DNA from: Pteria penguin
Taxonomy: Eukaryota > Mollusca > Bivalvia > Pterioida > Pteriidae
Direction of reading: 5' to 3'
NCBI GenBank assembly: GCA_035048485.1
Contig: CM068581.1
Span: 64,147,393-64,211,392 of the forward strand
DNA: 64,000 bases
Under the pieces are notes generated by a model. The model saw only the letters and a program-made list of their open reading frames with translations. It did not search any database and was not told the origin of the DNA. Shown here piece after piece: positions 1-13,900 of this stretch (the stretch's first letter is position 1; the number at the start of each line of letters is the position of its first letter). A program made the translations under genes and the position numbers.

Positions 1-1653
1 CATGATATATAAATGTTATTATTTCTATTGAGTTCTCGTACCGGTCGACTATTTTATAAAAAATGTGAATATATTTCCACTAAATACTATCTATGGTATA
101 AACATTTATGTCTTGTTGGCCTCAAAACCATAGAATACTAATGATGTTTTGGCAATGTTGCCTTATTAAATAAGTATCGAACGAGACAAATTTCTGCGAA
201 ACAAAGGTGAGACCTCGTTAACTTCTTTGCTTTGACTATTTACATTAGCGACGAATTCCTCAAAACAAAAAGACAAATCAAAATATTCAAACACTGTTTA
301 TAAAAGGATGTATATGAAAAGTGTAACAAAAGGATCCGATTGAGAATACTATATATGCGCATGCACATTTCTTCGTCTAATTCAGACTTTTGAACCAACT
401 GGAACTTACACCATGAATCAAATAATAAGAAAACACCTCGCAAAAATAACTGTGGACCAAACCTGTAGAAAATCACAAATTAAATACTAGTATTGAAAAC
501 GGCAATATGAATAAATAATAGGGAGAAGGGAGACAAATATAACAGGTATCAATTCATAATTCTATGGCAAAAATAAGATAGACTCCTACGAAAAATAATC
601 AATAAATCGAAGGACATTTTTGTCATAATCAGCGTGAGATCTTTAAAGTTGCAATATGAATTATATCTACCTTTTTAGCCTTCGTTATTTTCGTTTACAA
701 CCTTGTCATCATGTTGTTTTGTTCAGTTTCATAGCCTTGAAATTTCAGGAGAAACTAACAAATATTTCATGCAGTTATATCTGTTATATATACAAATGAG
801 GCCACGTAACAAATATGAGTGTTTATTCTGAATATAAATTGTCAGTATAATTGTAACCAATACTTAAATAAAGACAAAAACTTTTTGAAAACAACATACT
901 TTTAGTAATTACATAACATATAACTACATACCGTAAAAGCCAAGGGGGGGGGTCATCATGTTTTGATGTAGTTTGTACATTTATAATGAGATTTCCGTAA
1001 TTAGAGAAAATCTTAATACCTATTCGTAGTTTAAATAAATCATTTCAATGACATACTTTAGTGCCTTAGCACCAAGTGATGACTGGGTAATAGGGATGGG
1101 GGTTTTATTTTATTTTTCTTAATCTATAGAAATCTATGGGCAATTTCAAAAGTTTGACGTCTTTTAATAAATTATACGGGAAGTATATAAATGCATGTCT
1201 TTACTGTATTTTGTTAATTTCTTATTCAGCAGAGAAAGCAATTATATTCTTTGTATGATCTGAAGACAGTCAGAGCAAGGACAAAATAAAATAAGACAAG
1301 ATTGTTGTGAATGAAACAAACTTTTACTAAACATAATTAGGCGCTAAACTTTAATCGAGACATTTGATATGCAATTTTCTAATCCTTTCTTTAAATATCA
1401 CACTGCATTCTCGTATTTTAAATCTTATCGATTTGGCCACCTTTTGCTTGAACGATTCGTGAGGAAAAAAAGATGACCCCAAAAGTTTTCCATAAAAAGA
1501 AAGACTGAACTAATGTTAACTGAACTGAAACTTAATTTTTGGAGTGGAGTATGGAATGAACTTGTTGTGTTTATATTACTACCATGCGCATATGCTGTGT
1601 CAGTAGATTATAGGCAGGGGTATTGGCAATACAGCAATCTGGTGAACATAACA
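1..1653. other. Upstream flank of SLC22 gene A; no gene recognised
   Basis: AT-rich DNA with a short run of G near 943-951 and a TATATAA-like string near 1186 that could be a core promoter for gene A, but no initiator or supporting element could be seen. No exon, RNA gene or clear repeat family was recognised here. Confidence 0.4.
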
Positions 1654-4600
1654 ATGGACTACGATGATATCATTGAGCTCATTGGTGACTTTGGGACATA
1701 TCAGAAGCGACTTTTGCTCATTGTGTTTTTTCCAGTTTTATTTAATTCATTCAGTACTCCTGTATCAAACTTTCTAGTTGGTGATATTCGCCATAGGTGA
1801 GTAACTTGATCTATACGTAAGAAAATTTGATCATTTCACATAAATTGGGAGTTATTATTTTAGTATTGCAAACATCTCATTTTACGATGATCATGGGACA
1901 GATAGATACTAATTAGCTAGCCAAATAAAAACAGATTTAAATCTAGTAGTCTTTCCTGGGTATACTCCGTAATGAGAATATTATCTGCTAAGGCTCATTC
2001 AAATATTCAGATTAAAAACTTCAAAAGGGAAATTCAACATCGGGGAGTATTTGCATAAGATAATATGTTAAGATGCTTCAATCCATCTTAATCAACTTAC
2101 AAATAAGTTCAATAAAACAATAAATTTAACATTTGAATAAATCACATCATAGAATAGTGCCTAATAGTCCTTTACATCAAATGCAGATATTACTTAATTG
2201 TATCTTCGTTTGATGGTCATGTTTCAATACAACTGATCATTACTCTGTTATTTTTAGATGCAAGATTCCCGACCTAGATAATGACACGTTTGAGGTACAA
2301 GATGACCACCATCTGCGTATGATTAATGATACAATTCCTCTCGAACTGGACGGTACATACAAACAATGTGTGTTGAGGGTTAATGGTAGCGATGTTGAGT
2401 GTCAGCAATGGGTATATGACAAGAGCGTGTTCGATTTGACTGTAATATCGCAGGTATTATATATTCATAGTAATAGAAATAGTACCACATAAAATACGTT
2501 TGAAAAACATAAATTGCTAGGCGGGATAATGCTAAAATAGTTATTTAAGATAATATATGTCAATGTTAAATGATTGCAATGGCACATAAAAACTGATGCC
2601 ATGTTGTTGTGAGGAGTGTACTATTGGGATAGCTGCATTATGAATGTATATACACGTACGTATCTCAACACTGGTAACATTACAATGGAGACCTGTATTC
2701 GACACGTCGAAAAACTTTTAAATCGATTAAAGGGGTTCTAGATATGGTTCAAAAGCGACCTACAAAACTTAGATATGATTTGTAGAACATGCTGTCTGAT
2801 ATGCATTAACGGCATCAGGTACATAGGATTGCACAATAGTGTCAAAACTAATTCAAAAGGAACACACAAGCTTTGCCTCAGTTATATTCAGATCAATTTA
2901 CAAATCAAATTAAGAGGTCAAAAGGTTAAGTTTAAATTCTGTTCTTCGGGGACCCCGTTTCTCAAAAATAAATTTGTGCTGTATTTCATCGAAATTGTTC
3001 ATTCTAGCTTAAAGCCGGTGTGACCTAGTGGATTAGGCGCTCGGCTCGTAATCGAGAGGTCCCGGATTCGACACCCGCCCTGGGCGCAACGGTGTTCTGT
3101 CTTTCGGATGAGACAGTAAAACCGAGCTCCCGTGTCACGGTAGGCTTGGCACGTAAAAGATCCCTCACTGCTTGGGATGGGTTCGTTGCAAAGGTCAAAA
3201 TTTGTATGCAATGCATCAAGCAGATGCAGACACCGTATACGTGAAATAATCGAGGAGTGACGTAAAACCATATTTAATTAATCAATGATTCATTCTAGCT
3301 TTAAAAAATTATTTTAAAAAATTATTAATGTCCATTATCTGTGTACAATTACTCTCAGTAACATGATTTTATTGATCCGAAAATTACTTCTGAATCGACA
3401 GAATCTTATTAGTATATAATACCAGATGTGTTTTAGGACATTAAAATGGACGTAATAATAAGCTGTATACATGACTGCCCTTAATTTTGAATTACTGGGA
3501 AATTTCTTAACATAATGTTTATATCAAGATGTGGGATTTTTATATTAAAATGGACGTATTCATAAGGTAATGACATACATGACTGCCCTTTATTTTCGAT
3601 AATGTATGACACACTCTTTGGCTTTACTTTTGACTGATCTCGTTAATTTTGAATCATGGGGAAATTTGTTAACATGTTTATATAATTCGTACGCCAAGTG
3701 ATGAAACCATAAAAGCAGCTCTTTATAAATCAGGGAAGTAAATAACATTTTTTCAATACCAAACGTTTCAACTTATAAAACATCTTTCATTTAATCATTT
3801 TTAACAATAATACTGAATAAGTATGATAGTTTTTTCATCTTGATTTTAGTTTGACCTTGTTTGCGAAAACACCATAGTGAAATCCCATGCTGTCATGACG
3901 TATTTCATGGGACATTGCTCTGCACCACTGATCATGAATGCATTAGGAGATGTGTAAGTATTTGTTTAATATTGATATTTCCGATTCTTTGTAGATATGT
4001 ACGCACGAAAATAGTAAACGAAGGTCATGAGTAATTTTTTCGTTTGTCTAAGAGACTTTGTACTCTTGACATCGAATAAATATTTTTTGAGTTTGTATAA
4101 GGCTTGTATGTCACAATAGACTTCATATTCGTCTGGAGAAATCAGAAACGAGCTAGTAGTGAATCTCACTACTCTAGAATATACCATATAAAGTTTGAAC
4201 CGGGGTAGCTCAACCTGCAAAGTACTTCAGTCAAAACCGAAAGATCCAGGATTTGTATGTTGCAATAAAAACAGAAGTCTAATTCACATAAGTGTAGAGT
4301 AAAAAAAATTCCTTATGTGTACTAGATGAACGCAAATTCGAGGAGACCATGACCTACATTTGCAAGGTCACCAGAGAGAGCGTTAAAAATCTGTCAATAC
4401 CAATGTCACTTAGATGTAGGTCAGAATGTTGGAAATATTTCAATATTACTTCCATTTTGTTGATACAAATAAAACACATAAGAATGACAAATATATGTGT
4501 ACACTCATTCACACCATTACTCTCTTCCATTGAATATTTATGTAATTAAACGACATGTTGTGATGTGCATTTAGTAAATCCTTGAATTAGTAATTTTTTC

Positions 4601-7600
4601 CAAACATACAGTGTAAATGTGTTTGCAAATGCGTATGCAGATGATATAACATGGATCTGAATAGTTTTTCACAGAATTGTTTCCAAGGATCCAAGGGTGT
4701 GTCATAACCTTCAACCAAGGTCAATGCAACAATTCATAATTATATTATAGAATTACATTTTCCCCTTCATTTTACATAAATAGAACTATCACCAATATTT
4801 ATTTTTCCATAACATCTGTATTCTTAGATGTCGACGTTGTTCTTTGAATATGAGAATAAAGAGACAGCAATTTGTAAAACATTCCCAATTTTGTGCTTGT
4901 TTTAATTTTCCGTATTTTCATCTTCTCCAATATACAATTTTCTTAGATCTGTGGACAATTTCTGTAATACGCCTCTTTGATAAGCATTATAAATGTAGAA
5001 AAACAAAACTGAATAAATGTATGGTTGAAAATATATTTATTACATTCTCTAAGAGGATTTTCCCCTGCCCATTCCCCTCAAATTCGTATTTGGGGATAGG
5101 GCTGAACTTGAAAAAAAACTGACGAGCAAACAATTTAAAATTTTAACATGCATATTAGCATATCCTTGTGATTTGAAGCTTGATGGCAAGCAGCTTTGTC
5201 CTTTGAACGAAATTATGATTTTGGAACATACTCTAATAGCGCAGTCTTAAATTTTATAACGTACAAGCTTTTATCAGTACTAACAGAACAGTACACTGTG
5301 TTACTACTCAGGAAAGGAATTTAGTAATTCTAAAATTGAAATCGTAACATGAAAAACATTATCCGAGTCAACTGATTATTTTTTATCAGGACGCGGAACA
5401 AAATTATCTACAGTCCAGTGGACGCTTTCACTGGCTTGCTGTTCTGTTCATATTTCTCGAGCCCTCTAGTAAAGATTGAAGGGAAATGAATATTTACAAA
5501 ATTATGCAATATAGTAATGCCTAAGCGAACAAAGAGAAGCCATATGACTACAGCCCTAGTATAAGCTTTTTTTTTGTAAATAGATTTAACAAAAATACCT
5601 AAACGGTACATTATTGTATGTTATCTAAACACTATATCGATACGAGTTTTGTATAACAACATTAATTTTTACAATGAAATTATTCCCGCCTCCAACGATA
5701 CTGCTTCATATATCTTTTACAACCGAATGAATGAAGCGTCAGAATTATATTGCCATTTCGAATTTGAAATAGAATCTTCGATGTTGTCAATAGTTTTATG
5801 GGTTATTCCCGACATTTTCCCTATACACTTTAGAATTTATATGAGGCGTGAAGCAATGATTTAAACTTCCCCTGCTCAGTCACCTAACGCTTCGCGTATT
5901 ATTGTAATCAAATGAAACCTGAATCTTGATTTCTGTAATGAAATGTGACTGATAAAGCGAACCAACTTTACATAAAAATTAAATCAAAAACAAACAGAAG
6001 GTATTCATGACTTAAATACTGCTGTAAGCAAAATAAAATATAGGCGATGTGTAAAATTCAATTTGAAAATACAGTAAGATTAACAGAATCTAGCACCAGT
6101 TTTAGTTCCGGATAGAAAAAGATCAGTTGAGGGTGGGATGATTCAAAACATCTCAACCTAGTCAATGGCACAGGTTGAGATTTGTGAGATTATACATAAA
6201 ATCTCAGCCGAGGCAAGAGCAGAAGTTGAGATTTGTTGATTCATATCATCCAAGACATTTTTTTTTATCTAGAACTCAAACTGGTGCTTGAGTATTTTTC
6301 TCGAAGCTCAGTGTTGAATATTTGTTTACTTCGTTTGACAACCTGATCTATTGTAGGGTGTCATCACTGATAGCGTAAAAATGTGATCCGCTAAAAGATA
6401 AAACACCTATTATTAACAACAATTCTTTTTCCCTTTTTCGTTAGAACCAATGTTTACTATCTGTCCGACGCAAAATCGTGATCGGCTGTGTTCTTTGATG
6501 TAGACAATAAATCTAGAACATATATACCTTTTAACTGTGTGCACCAGATGCGCATTTCGACAACTTATGTCTCTTCAGTGATGCTCGTGGTCGAATGGTT
6601 GGAATTCACAAAATATATAAATATTTGAAGAGCAGTATTGAAACCAAACTGACCGAATAGGTGAACCAAAGAATCACTCTAAGGACAGAGCTATACATAA
6701 GGGAGATACTCCTTAGTTTTAGAGTGATTTACATAATTTCATGACGGAAAATTTAAAGTACAGGCGACACGCGGATTGATACGAAGTGTTCCGGATAGCA
6801 TTTTCCAGTACTGATAATTAGTGGAAGAACTATTTGCCGTTAAAAGTCATATACAGATTATTGTATTAACACCTGTACTTCGTGATGTGTTTCTCCGTTA
6901 AAATTTGTGTATGTCTTGACATCTTCATTTCAGGAATTTTTATATTCATTTATGTACCCACTAGGCCAAGAGTGTTTGTTGACATTTTGTTTGTCTTTGA
7001 ATGTAATGATACAATCTTTAAACATGCGTTCCATTGATTATCATGCTATCGTAGTAAGAAAGTAATGTACCATAGTCTTACCAAGAGCACGATAGTATAT
7101 ATTGTTGACCATATTATTGCTAGTATCGTTGTTGCCAGAAAATTGTATCAGAAAAAAACGGGATGGGTATACAGAGAATGGAAACAATAGAAGAAAGACA
7201 TCACAGAAATATTTGATTGTAATGCAGTTGTAGTAGACTTAATGCAGTTTTTAGAAATGGCACTCGTTACCCAATTAGTGTTTTTACAGGTTTCCAGGCC
7301 TACCTTTACCATTCATCACGAACGCTATTCAATTAAAGAACATAAATTTCATGAATGACTAACTCATAAAAAGTAATCCTCCATGTAGAGAACAAAGACG
7401 CCCAGGTCTGTCAGATTGAGAGGTTACAAAACCATAAAAATGAGTATTGCAATGGACTAGATATTAACATCAAAACTAAGTGATATCAATATGAATTAAC
7501 TTTGAAGGCAATATTATAACGTCGTATGATTTTAATTATTTGGAGAAAGTGTGGCGAATGAGACTTTATATGTTTCATTTTGTGTCTGATATATTAACCG

Positions 7601-10600
7601 CACCAATTGACAATTGTCATATTAAATGACTGTCGGTAGCGTAACTGCACTATAATATTTTGTATTTTTGTGGTATCCTTATGTATTTTTTTCATATGAT
7701 TACACTACATACTATATACATTTCCGTTGTGACTTCTTTCAGTAACTATTCTTTCTTCCGTTTGATATAGGCAATTTTAATGCTTTTTTCAAATCGAGTC
7801 GAATGAGAGATGTTGAGTCAATAGACGATCTTCATATTTTACATAATATAAGCGGCCCAAGACCCGACACGTAACTTTTTGCCGGTTTTTTCATTTTGAC
7901 GTAAAGAACTATACAGTGACGTCACAAGTTAAGCAATGACGGCAAAATAAAAATCCCGGCAAATTCTGATTCTTTGCCGTTTTCCATGGACCCATGATTA
8001 TCCACCGTTGCGTTGTAATGAGTGATTTAGCATCAGTACTTTTCGTACTTTCGACTGTTCTGCAACATTTCACTCTTGAAATCGCTGTCTCTTTTCGTTG
8101 ATATGTATAGAGGTGTGGACAAGTGGTTTTGTGCGATGTTTTGATCGTAGCGTAAGTAATATGTGTTTTCGTATAATGCAAATTTGTATCATCTAACCTC
8201 ACTGAAGCTGTCTTTTAAAACTTTATTCTACATACAAATCTTAACATCTTGTTATGTGTGTTCAGATCAGGCTGTTTATACGATATGTGGTTAAAAACAC
8301 CAATGGAATGAACATCAATAGACGATCTTCATATTTTACATGATAAAAACGGCCCAAGACCCAACATGCAACTCTTTGCCGGGATTTTTATTTTGACATT
8401 ATTGCTTACCTTGTGACGTCACTATCTAGTTCTTTACGTCAAAATGAAAACACCGGCAAAAAGTAACATGTCCGGTCTTGGGCCGCTTATATCATGTAAA
8501 ATATGAAGATCGTCTATTGGCCGACTTTGTAAAAATTGGTACCAGAAATTCTGGGTATCAATGTGTTTCATGATCCTTTGTGTATAGTTTTTTAATCTTT
8601 TAAATATTGTTTCCCTTTTACTTCGGTTATATTGATTCAGCTATGTAGTTCAATCAATTCGAATGACATTGTTCTCTGTAATTTTTATTATAATTTTCAT
8701 TCCTGTGTTAGTCGAGCGCATATCCATTTCATTTGTATTGTTAGCTTGAACTGTACGTGATTTAAATAAAAGAAGAACAGAGCTGTATTTTATATCATAT
8801 TATACATTATGATATCATACTTTATACATACCTCGGAAATCAATCTCACCCCAGATGAAATATCAGTAATTTGGTTTTTTTCAGGATCGGTCGACGTCTT
8901 GTTGTTTGTATTGCAGTAACAAGTATATTCATCGTGAACATAGCAATGCCATTTTCTACCTCTGTGTACATGTTTGCGATCGCCCGATATTTTGATGGAT
9001 TTTTCGGAACCACTCTCTATGCATCGACATTTATAATAGGTTAGTAAAATGATTGTCCTCTCCTTAAACTCCTTGGTACCTCCTAATTTATCATTACATT
9101 GATTATATTACTTTGATATCCTTGTATTTCCATACAAATTAAACGTGAATAACGGAATGACTATCAAAACATTTAAATTTACGATTGTTTCTTAATGATT
9201 TACACCGTACTTTGTTTTAAAATTGATCTATAAGGATTCATTTCGCGAAAAACAAAAATTGAAAAAATAAAATTCACATAGCGACTCATCACTAAAAGTT
9301 GAATAAGAGAGCAGAACTGACCCAAAATCAACCTCATTTAAAAAAAAAACAAAAACAAAAACCACCAAGAGCTTGTATTCATCAAGGCCTTGTCCCGTTA
9401 TATTTTGTTTAGTCTACAAAATAACTTGCTAAGATTATTTCATACATGTGAGGACTTCACTAAATAGCGACGCCATCTGCCTAATATATGACATAAAAAT
9501 TAAGACCTATGCATCGGACCCACCTGAAGAGGAATCTTTTGTACCCAAAGATACTATGACAGTAGAACACGATCTTCACTTATCAGTACGGTAGACCATT
9601 AATAAAGCTCGCTAATCATACCCCTGAGATACGAAGGTTCATCCGGCTAGGTTCGATTCCCGTTTATATTAACCAGAAAATATAGCAATATATAATATAC
9701 CTCTGTACTTTGATATCGGTTCTCCTTCAAATTGGCTGCTTCCATAAATTGACAAAAATGTACTACGTGTCTTCCATTTTGACGACTTTTCAAAGACGAT
9801 TGAAACTAACGTTACCCCTTGCATGACAAACCTTTAGAAATAGAGTCCAATGTTTTGCAGAAAATAAATATGAACGATAATGGTATTACGGAAACGTGAT
9901 TCCTGGTGGAACTATGGATATTTCTCTTTTGTGTGTCATTTCAAAATCATTTCAAGTATAGTCGTGCAATACTCGTAACTGACCATGAAATATTCTTATA
10001 CTTTATCACTCTATTCTCGCCTTATGTAGTTGGAAAATGTGTATTATGCAATAATTTGCAAATGAATAACACTAAAGGCAACAAATATTTTGTTGTAGGA
10101 TTATATCTTGCAAACAGACCTTACAAATATGATGACAAATGAAGGATTTATTTAGTGGTTTGGTTTGTTGGTATGCCAACAAGTTTATCTTTTCTAGGTA
10201 GCGAACTCGTTGCTGTCCTTGAGCATTGGATATGGCATCTTCATGATAAAATGACATGTGTTCTTACTTATTCTTGATAATTCTATGTCATTTTTAACTA
10301 AAGTAAGTATTTATTTTGATGACTTACGATGTAATACATATAGTACATGTTTATGTACACGTAATAAACAGAAACCCCATGATTATTGAGTTGTCATTTT
10401 GATAACATGGATTGATAATTCATTACTCTTTGAAATTTAAATTTCTCTATGTATCGATCTCCTGAACAATATTGTCGGTGTCCTCCGTGTTATACAATAA
10501 ATGCACATATGCTTTTGACTACTTTTAGTTGATTACCCCCTCATATTTATTCTAAATACAAAAAAAATAATAAAATGACAAATATTTACATCTGTTCATG

Positions 10601-10870
10601 AAAATATTTAGTCAAATTGTATTAATGTTTCAAGTATGTATGTATATATTTCTGAAAGAGTAAAATGTAGTAATATAGTGTTATCCTTTCAGGTGTGGAA
10701 TTGGTGGGCGTTTCCAAGAGGGTCATTGCTGGGACGGTAATCCTACTTGTGTACTGCGGAGGAGAGTACATCCTTGTTGTATTGGCCTACTTTATAAGGG
10801 ACTGGCGATGGTTACAGCTAACGTTAGCTGTCCCCATGGTTATTCCTCTTATTTATTGGTGGTAAGTATC

Positions 10871-10931
<61 letters not shown>

Positions 10932-13900
10932 GGAATTCTTTTTGTTTTCCTTTTTTCTGATTGTTTGCTTGCTTTCTTTATATTCAGTACTGTAATCGTA
11001 TTGTCATTTTATGCTTTACAATTCTTAGGCCGAAAGTTCTACCAGAGTCAGCACGATGGCTTATTTCCAAAGGTCGCATTAGTGAAGCTCTTGTAATTTT
11101 ACGACGTGCTGCTAAAGTGAACAAAACAACGTTACCTGAAGATAAGATTTCTTTCAAAAACAAAGAACAAGCAGGTGTCACCATCATTGGAAATGTAAAA
11201 CAGCTCGTAAAGTCGAAGAAACATGTGCTATTTTGGGGAATAACATCAGCCAACTGGTATATGTATACTTCATTAATGATAATTTTGCATCTACCCTGAG
11301 CGTTTAACATTTTTTGCCATGTAACAAATTAATCTCTAAAGTATGTATAATCATTACTCGTGCTTTTGTAGTAAGTATTTATAGCGAGTACATCAAATAA
11401 AAAAAACATTGACTGCAACCGAGTATTTCCTTCTTTTACACGTTATATAGTTTAGAATCTGCATCAAAGTAAAGGGATGTATAGGTAGACACAGACGTCA
11501 CAAAATTTTCGATTATACAGTAATAACTGTTCAAACATAAGGCTTCATCCAGATAAACGGTGTGCAGGCCAACACTGAAATAAGACACCACATAGAATTT
11601 AAAATTTCAATAACTGTTACATATAGAGCTATGTTTACTTATGTTGTTGTCGCCTAACATATTTCATAGCATATTATTCCATAAAACTTTTCGTGTGCTC
11701 AATTTTTTATGACCTCTCTTCTTGAAAGACCTGTTGATCCTTCTTCTGTATATGGAGGATAATTTCTAAACTTTTCAATGTGCATCCTTTCATTTTGCTG
11801 CTTTTGCGGTGAGAGAGAAGTGGTGAAAGAGAAGGTGGGCGCCCGTAAACCGGTAAACCACACCAAAAGAGCGACGTTTGTTAATTTAAATGTTACGTCC
11901 TAAGTCGGTATCGTAAATGCGGTACAATGGAATATTTTTTGTATTGTCGTTTTCTGTGTTTAATTTACTATTATCAACTTTAATGTGCATGTCCTTGGTG
12001 ATTTGTGTTGTACAGTTTGGTCAGACGTCTTCTGTTTTGGTTTTTAACCAAACTTCAACCAAAATTATGTCACGATAATATTACTACATGTAAATATATT
12101 TCTGTTAATTTTACAGGTTCGTAATATCGTTTATCTACTATGGAATTAAACTGAATATCGGGAAATTGGGAGGAAATCTGTATGTTTCATTTGCCTTGAT
12201 TGTAACAGCGGAAACCATAGGCTACTCGTTGTTATTTCTGATGGATATCGTTGGTCACAAGCGTCTACATATGATTTCACTTGTGTCGACGTGCACTGCA
12301 TGTATTGCATCAATTTTCCCTATTATGTTCGCCGACCAATGTAAGTATAAAAAATTATTATAATGCAGTGATATAAGTATTTTTTATTTCCTTTTATTTT
12401 ATTTCTTTATTTTTGTTTTTATTTTTGTTTATTTTTTGTTTATTTTTGTTTGTTTATTTATTCTTTTTTGTTTTTATTTATTTATTTTTGTTTTTTATTT
12501 TTACTTATGTTTTATTTATTTATTTTTATTTTTTTTTTCTTATTTATAGCTCACCTGAGCCAAAGGCTCAAGTGAGCTATAGTCATAGTGCGCCGTCCGT
12601 CGTCCGTCGTCGTCGTTCGTCCGTCCGTCCGTTGTTAACTTTTTCACATTTTCGACTTCTTCTCTGGAACTACATTGCAGATTTGGATCAAACTTTGTAT
12701 AAATGATGTACTCAAGGTCCCTTACTAAAATTGTGTTCAGGATCCAGATTCCCTTACGGGTGGATCCAGGGCGGGGCCAAAAGTGCCCAAAACGGTACCC
12801 CTCTTCAAACATCTTCTCCTCCAGAACCAGTAAATAAATGGGGAAACTAATTGCATTTCGACAATCTATAAAGATGGGTTATTAAAAATTGTGTTCAAAT
12901 AGAAATTTACGCTTTTTGACTGGTTTCTGGACTTAGTAATTTCAATGCAGAAAAGTGTCATGTTTTTCAGTTAATTGATATTGATGATTTCTTATAATTT
13001 AATGACTATTTTGATAATAATTATGGTAAGGAATATTATTGTGAAAGAATTTTGTCAATATCTCAATTTTTGGATTTTTTATGAGTTTTTTAAGACTTCC
13101 AAAAAAAGGGGGGGTGGCCATTTTTCACATTTTCAACTTTTTCTGCAAAACTGTTCAAAAGATTTTAATAAATCTCGGTAGAAATAAGTCACTTATGATC
13201 TTCTTCAAATTCTGTTGTTTTCGTCCAGATCGCTTTACAGGTGGCGCCACCATAGTCAAAAGTAGGTCACAAAAGAGTACCCTCCTTTGACAATATTCTT
13301 TTTCATACGGGCTGTATACAGAGACAAACAGAATGCATAGAAATGATCTAGAGCGATGAGTGAAGACATATTGTCCTTTTGGTTCCCTTTCAAAATCAAA
13401 TTTTAGAATTTTTTTTCGACATTTGTTTGGACTTGTTGATTTCAATGCAGAAAAGTGTCATATTTCCTAGTTAATTAAAAATGATGATTTCTTATGGGCT
13501 ATTGTGATTATAATTATGGTAAGGAATGTTACTTTGAAAGAATTTTGTCAATAATGTCAATTGTCAATTTTTGGATTTTCTAAGAATTTTTTAAGACTTC
13601 CAAATGAGGGTGTATAGGAACAATACTTCACATTTTTAACTTCTGCTGTTATACTACATGAAAGATTTTAATGAAACATGGAATACATGAAGTACTATAG
13701 GTTCTCTATCAATTTGGAAAATTAGCGGTTCAAATCCAGCTGTGGTCAAATTTTTTTTTTATTTCTTTACACATCTAAATAAGTTTTTAGATGTTTCTCA
13801 ACACTCAACATATGAAATTAGGCAATTTTAAGTTAGATCTGGACAATATTTAATGACCCAGACTTGAAATCAGTCAAGAAAAGGCCCCACCTAAAGAAAA

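Noticed and set aside
1513..1653. Upstream in-frame ATG extending gene A by 47 residues
   Set aside because: Genes B and C start at the homologous MDYD codon, and SLC22 proteins have a short cytosolic N-terminus; the extension is not conserved.
3011..3090. Functional tRNA gene
   Set aside because: A and B boxes are present, but arms do not pair properly and the SINE body follows; five similar copies exist.
4197..4262. tRNA-like string GGGGTAGCTCAACCTGC
   Set aside because: Only the A-box part is convincing; the B-box is poor and no second copy was seen.
12413..12706. Phe-rich frames at 12.4 and 23.05 kb
   Set aside because: T-rich low-complexity DNA, no splice or family support.
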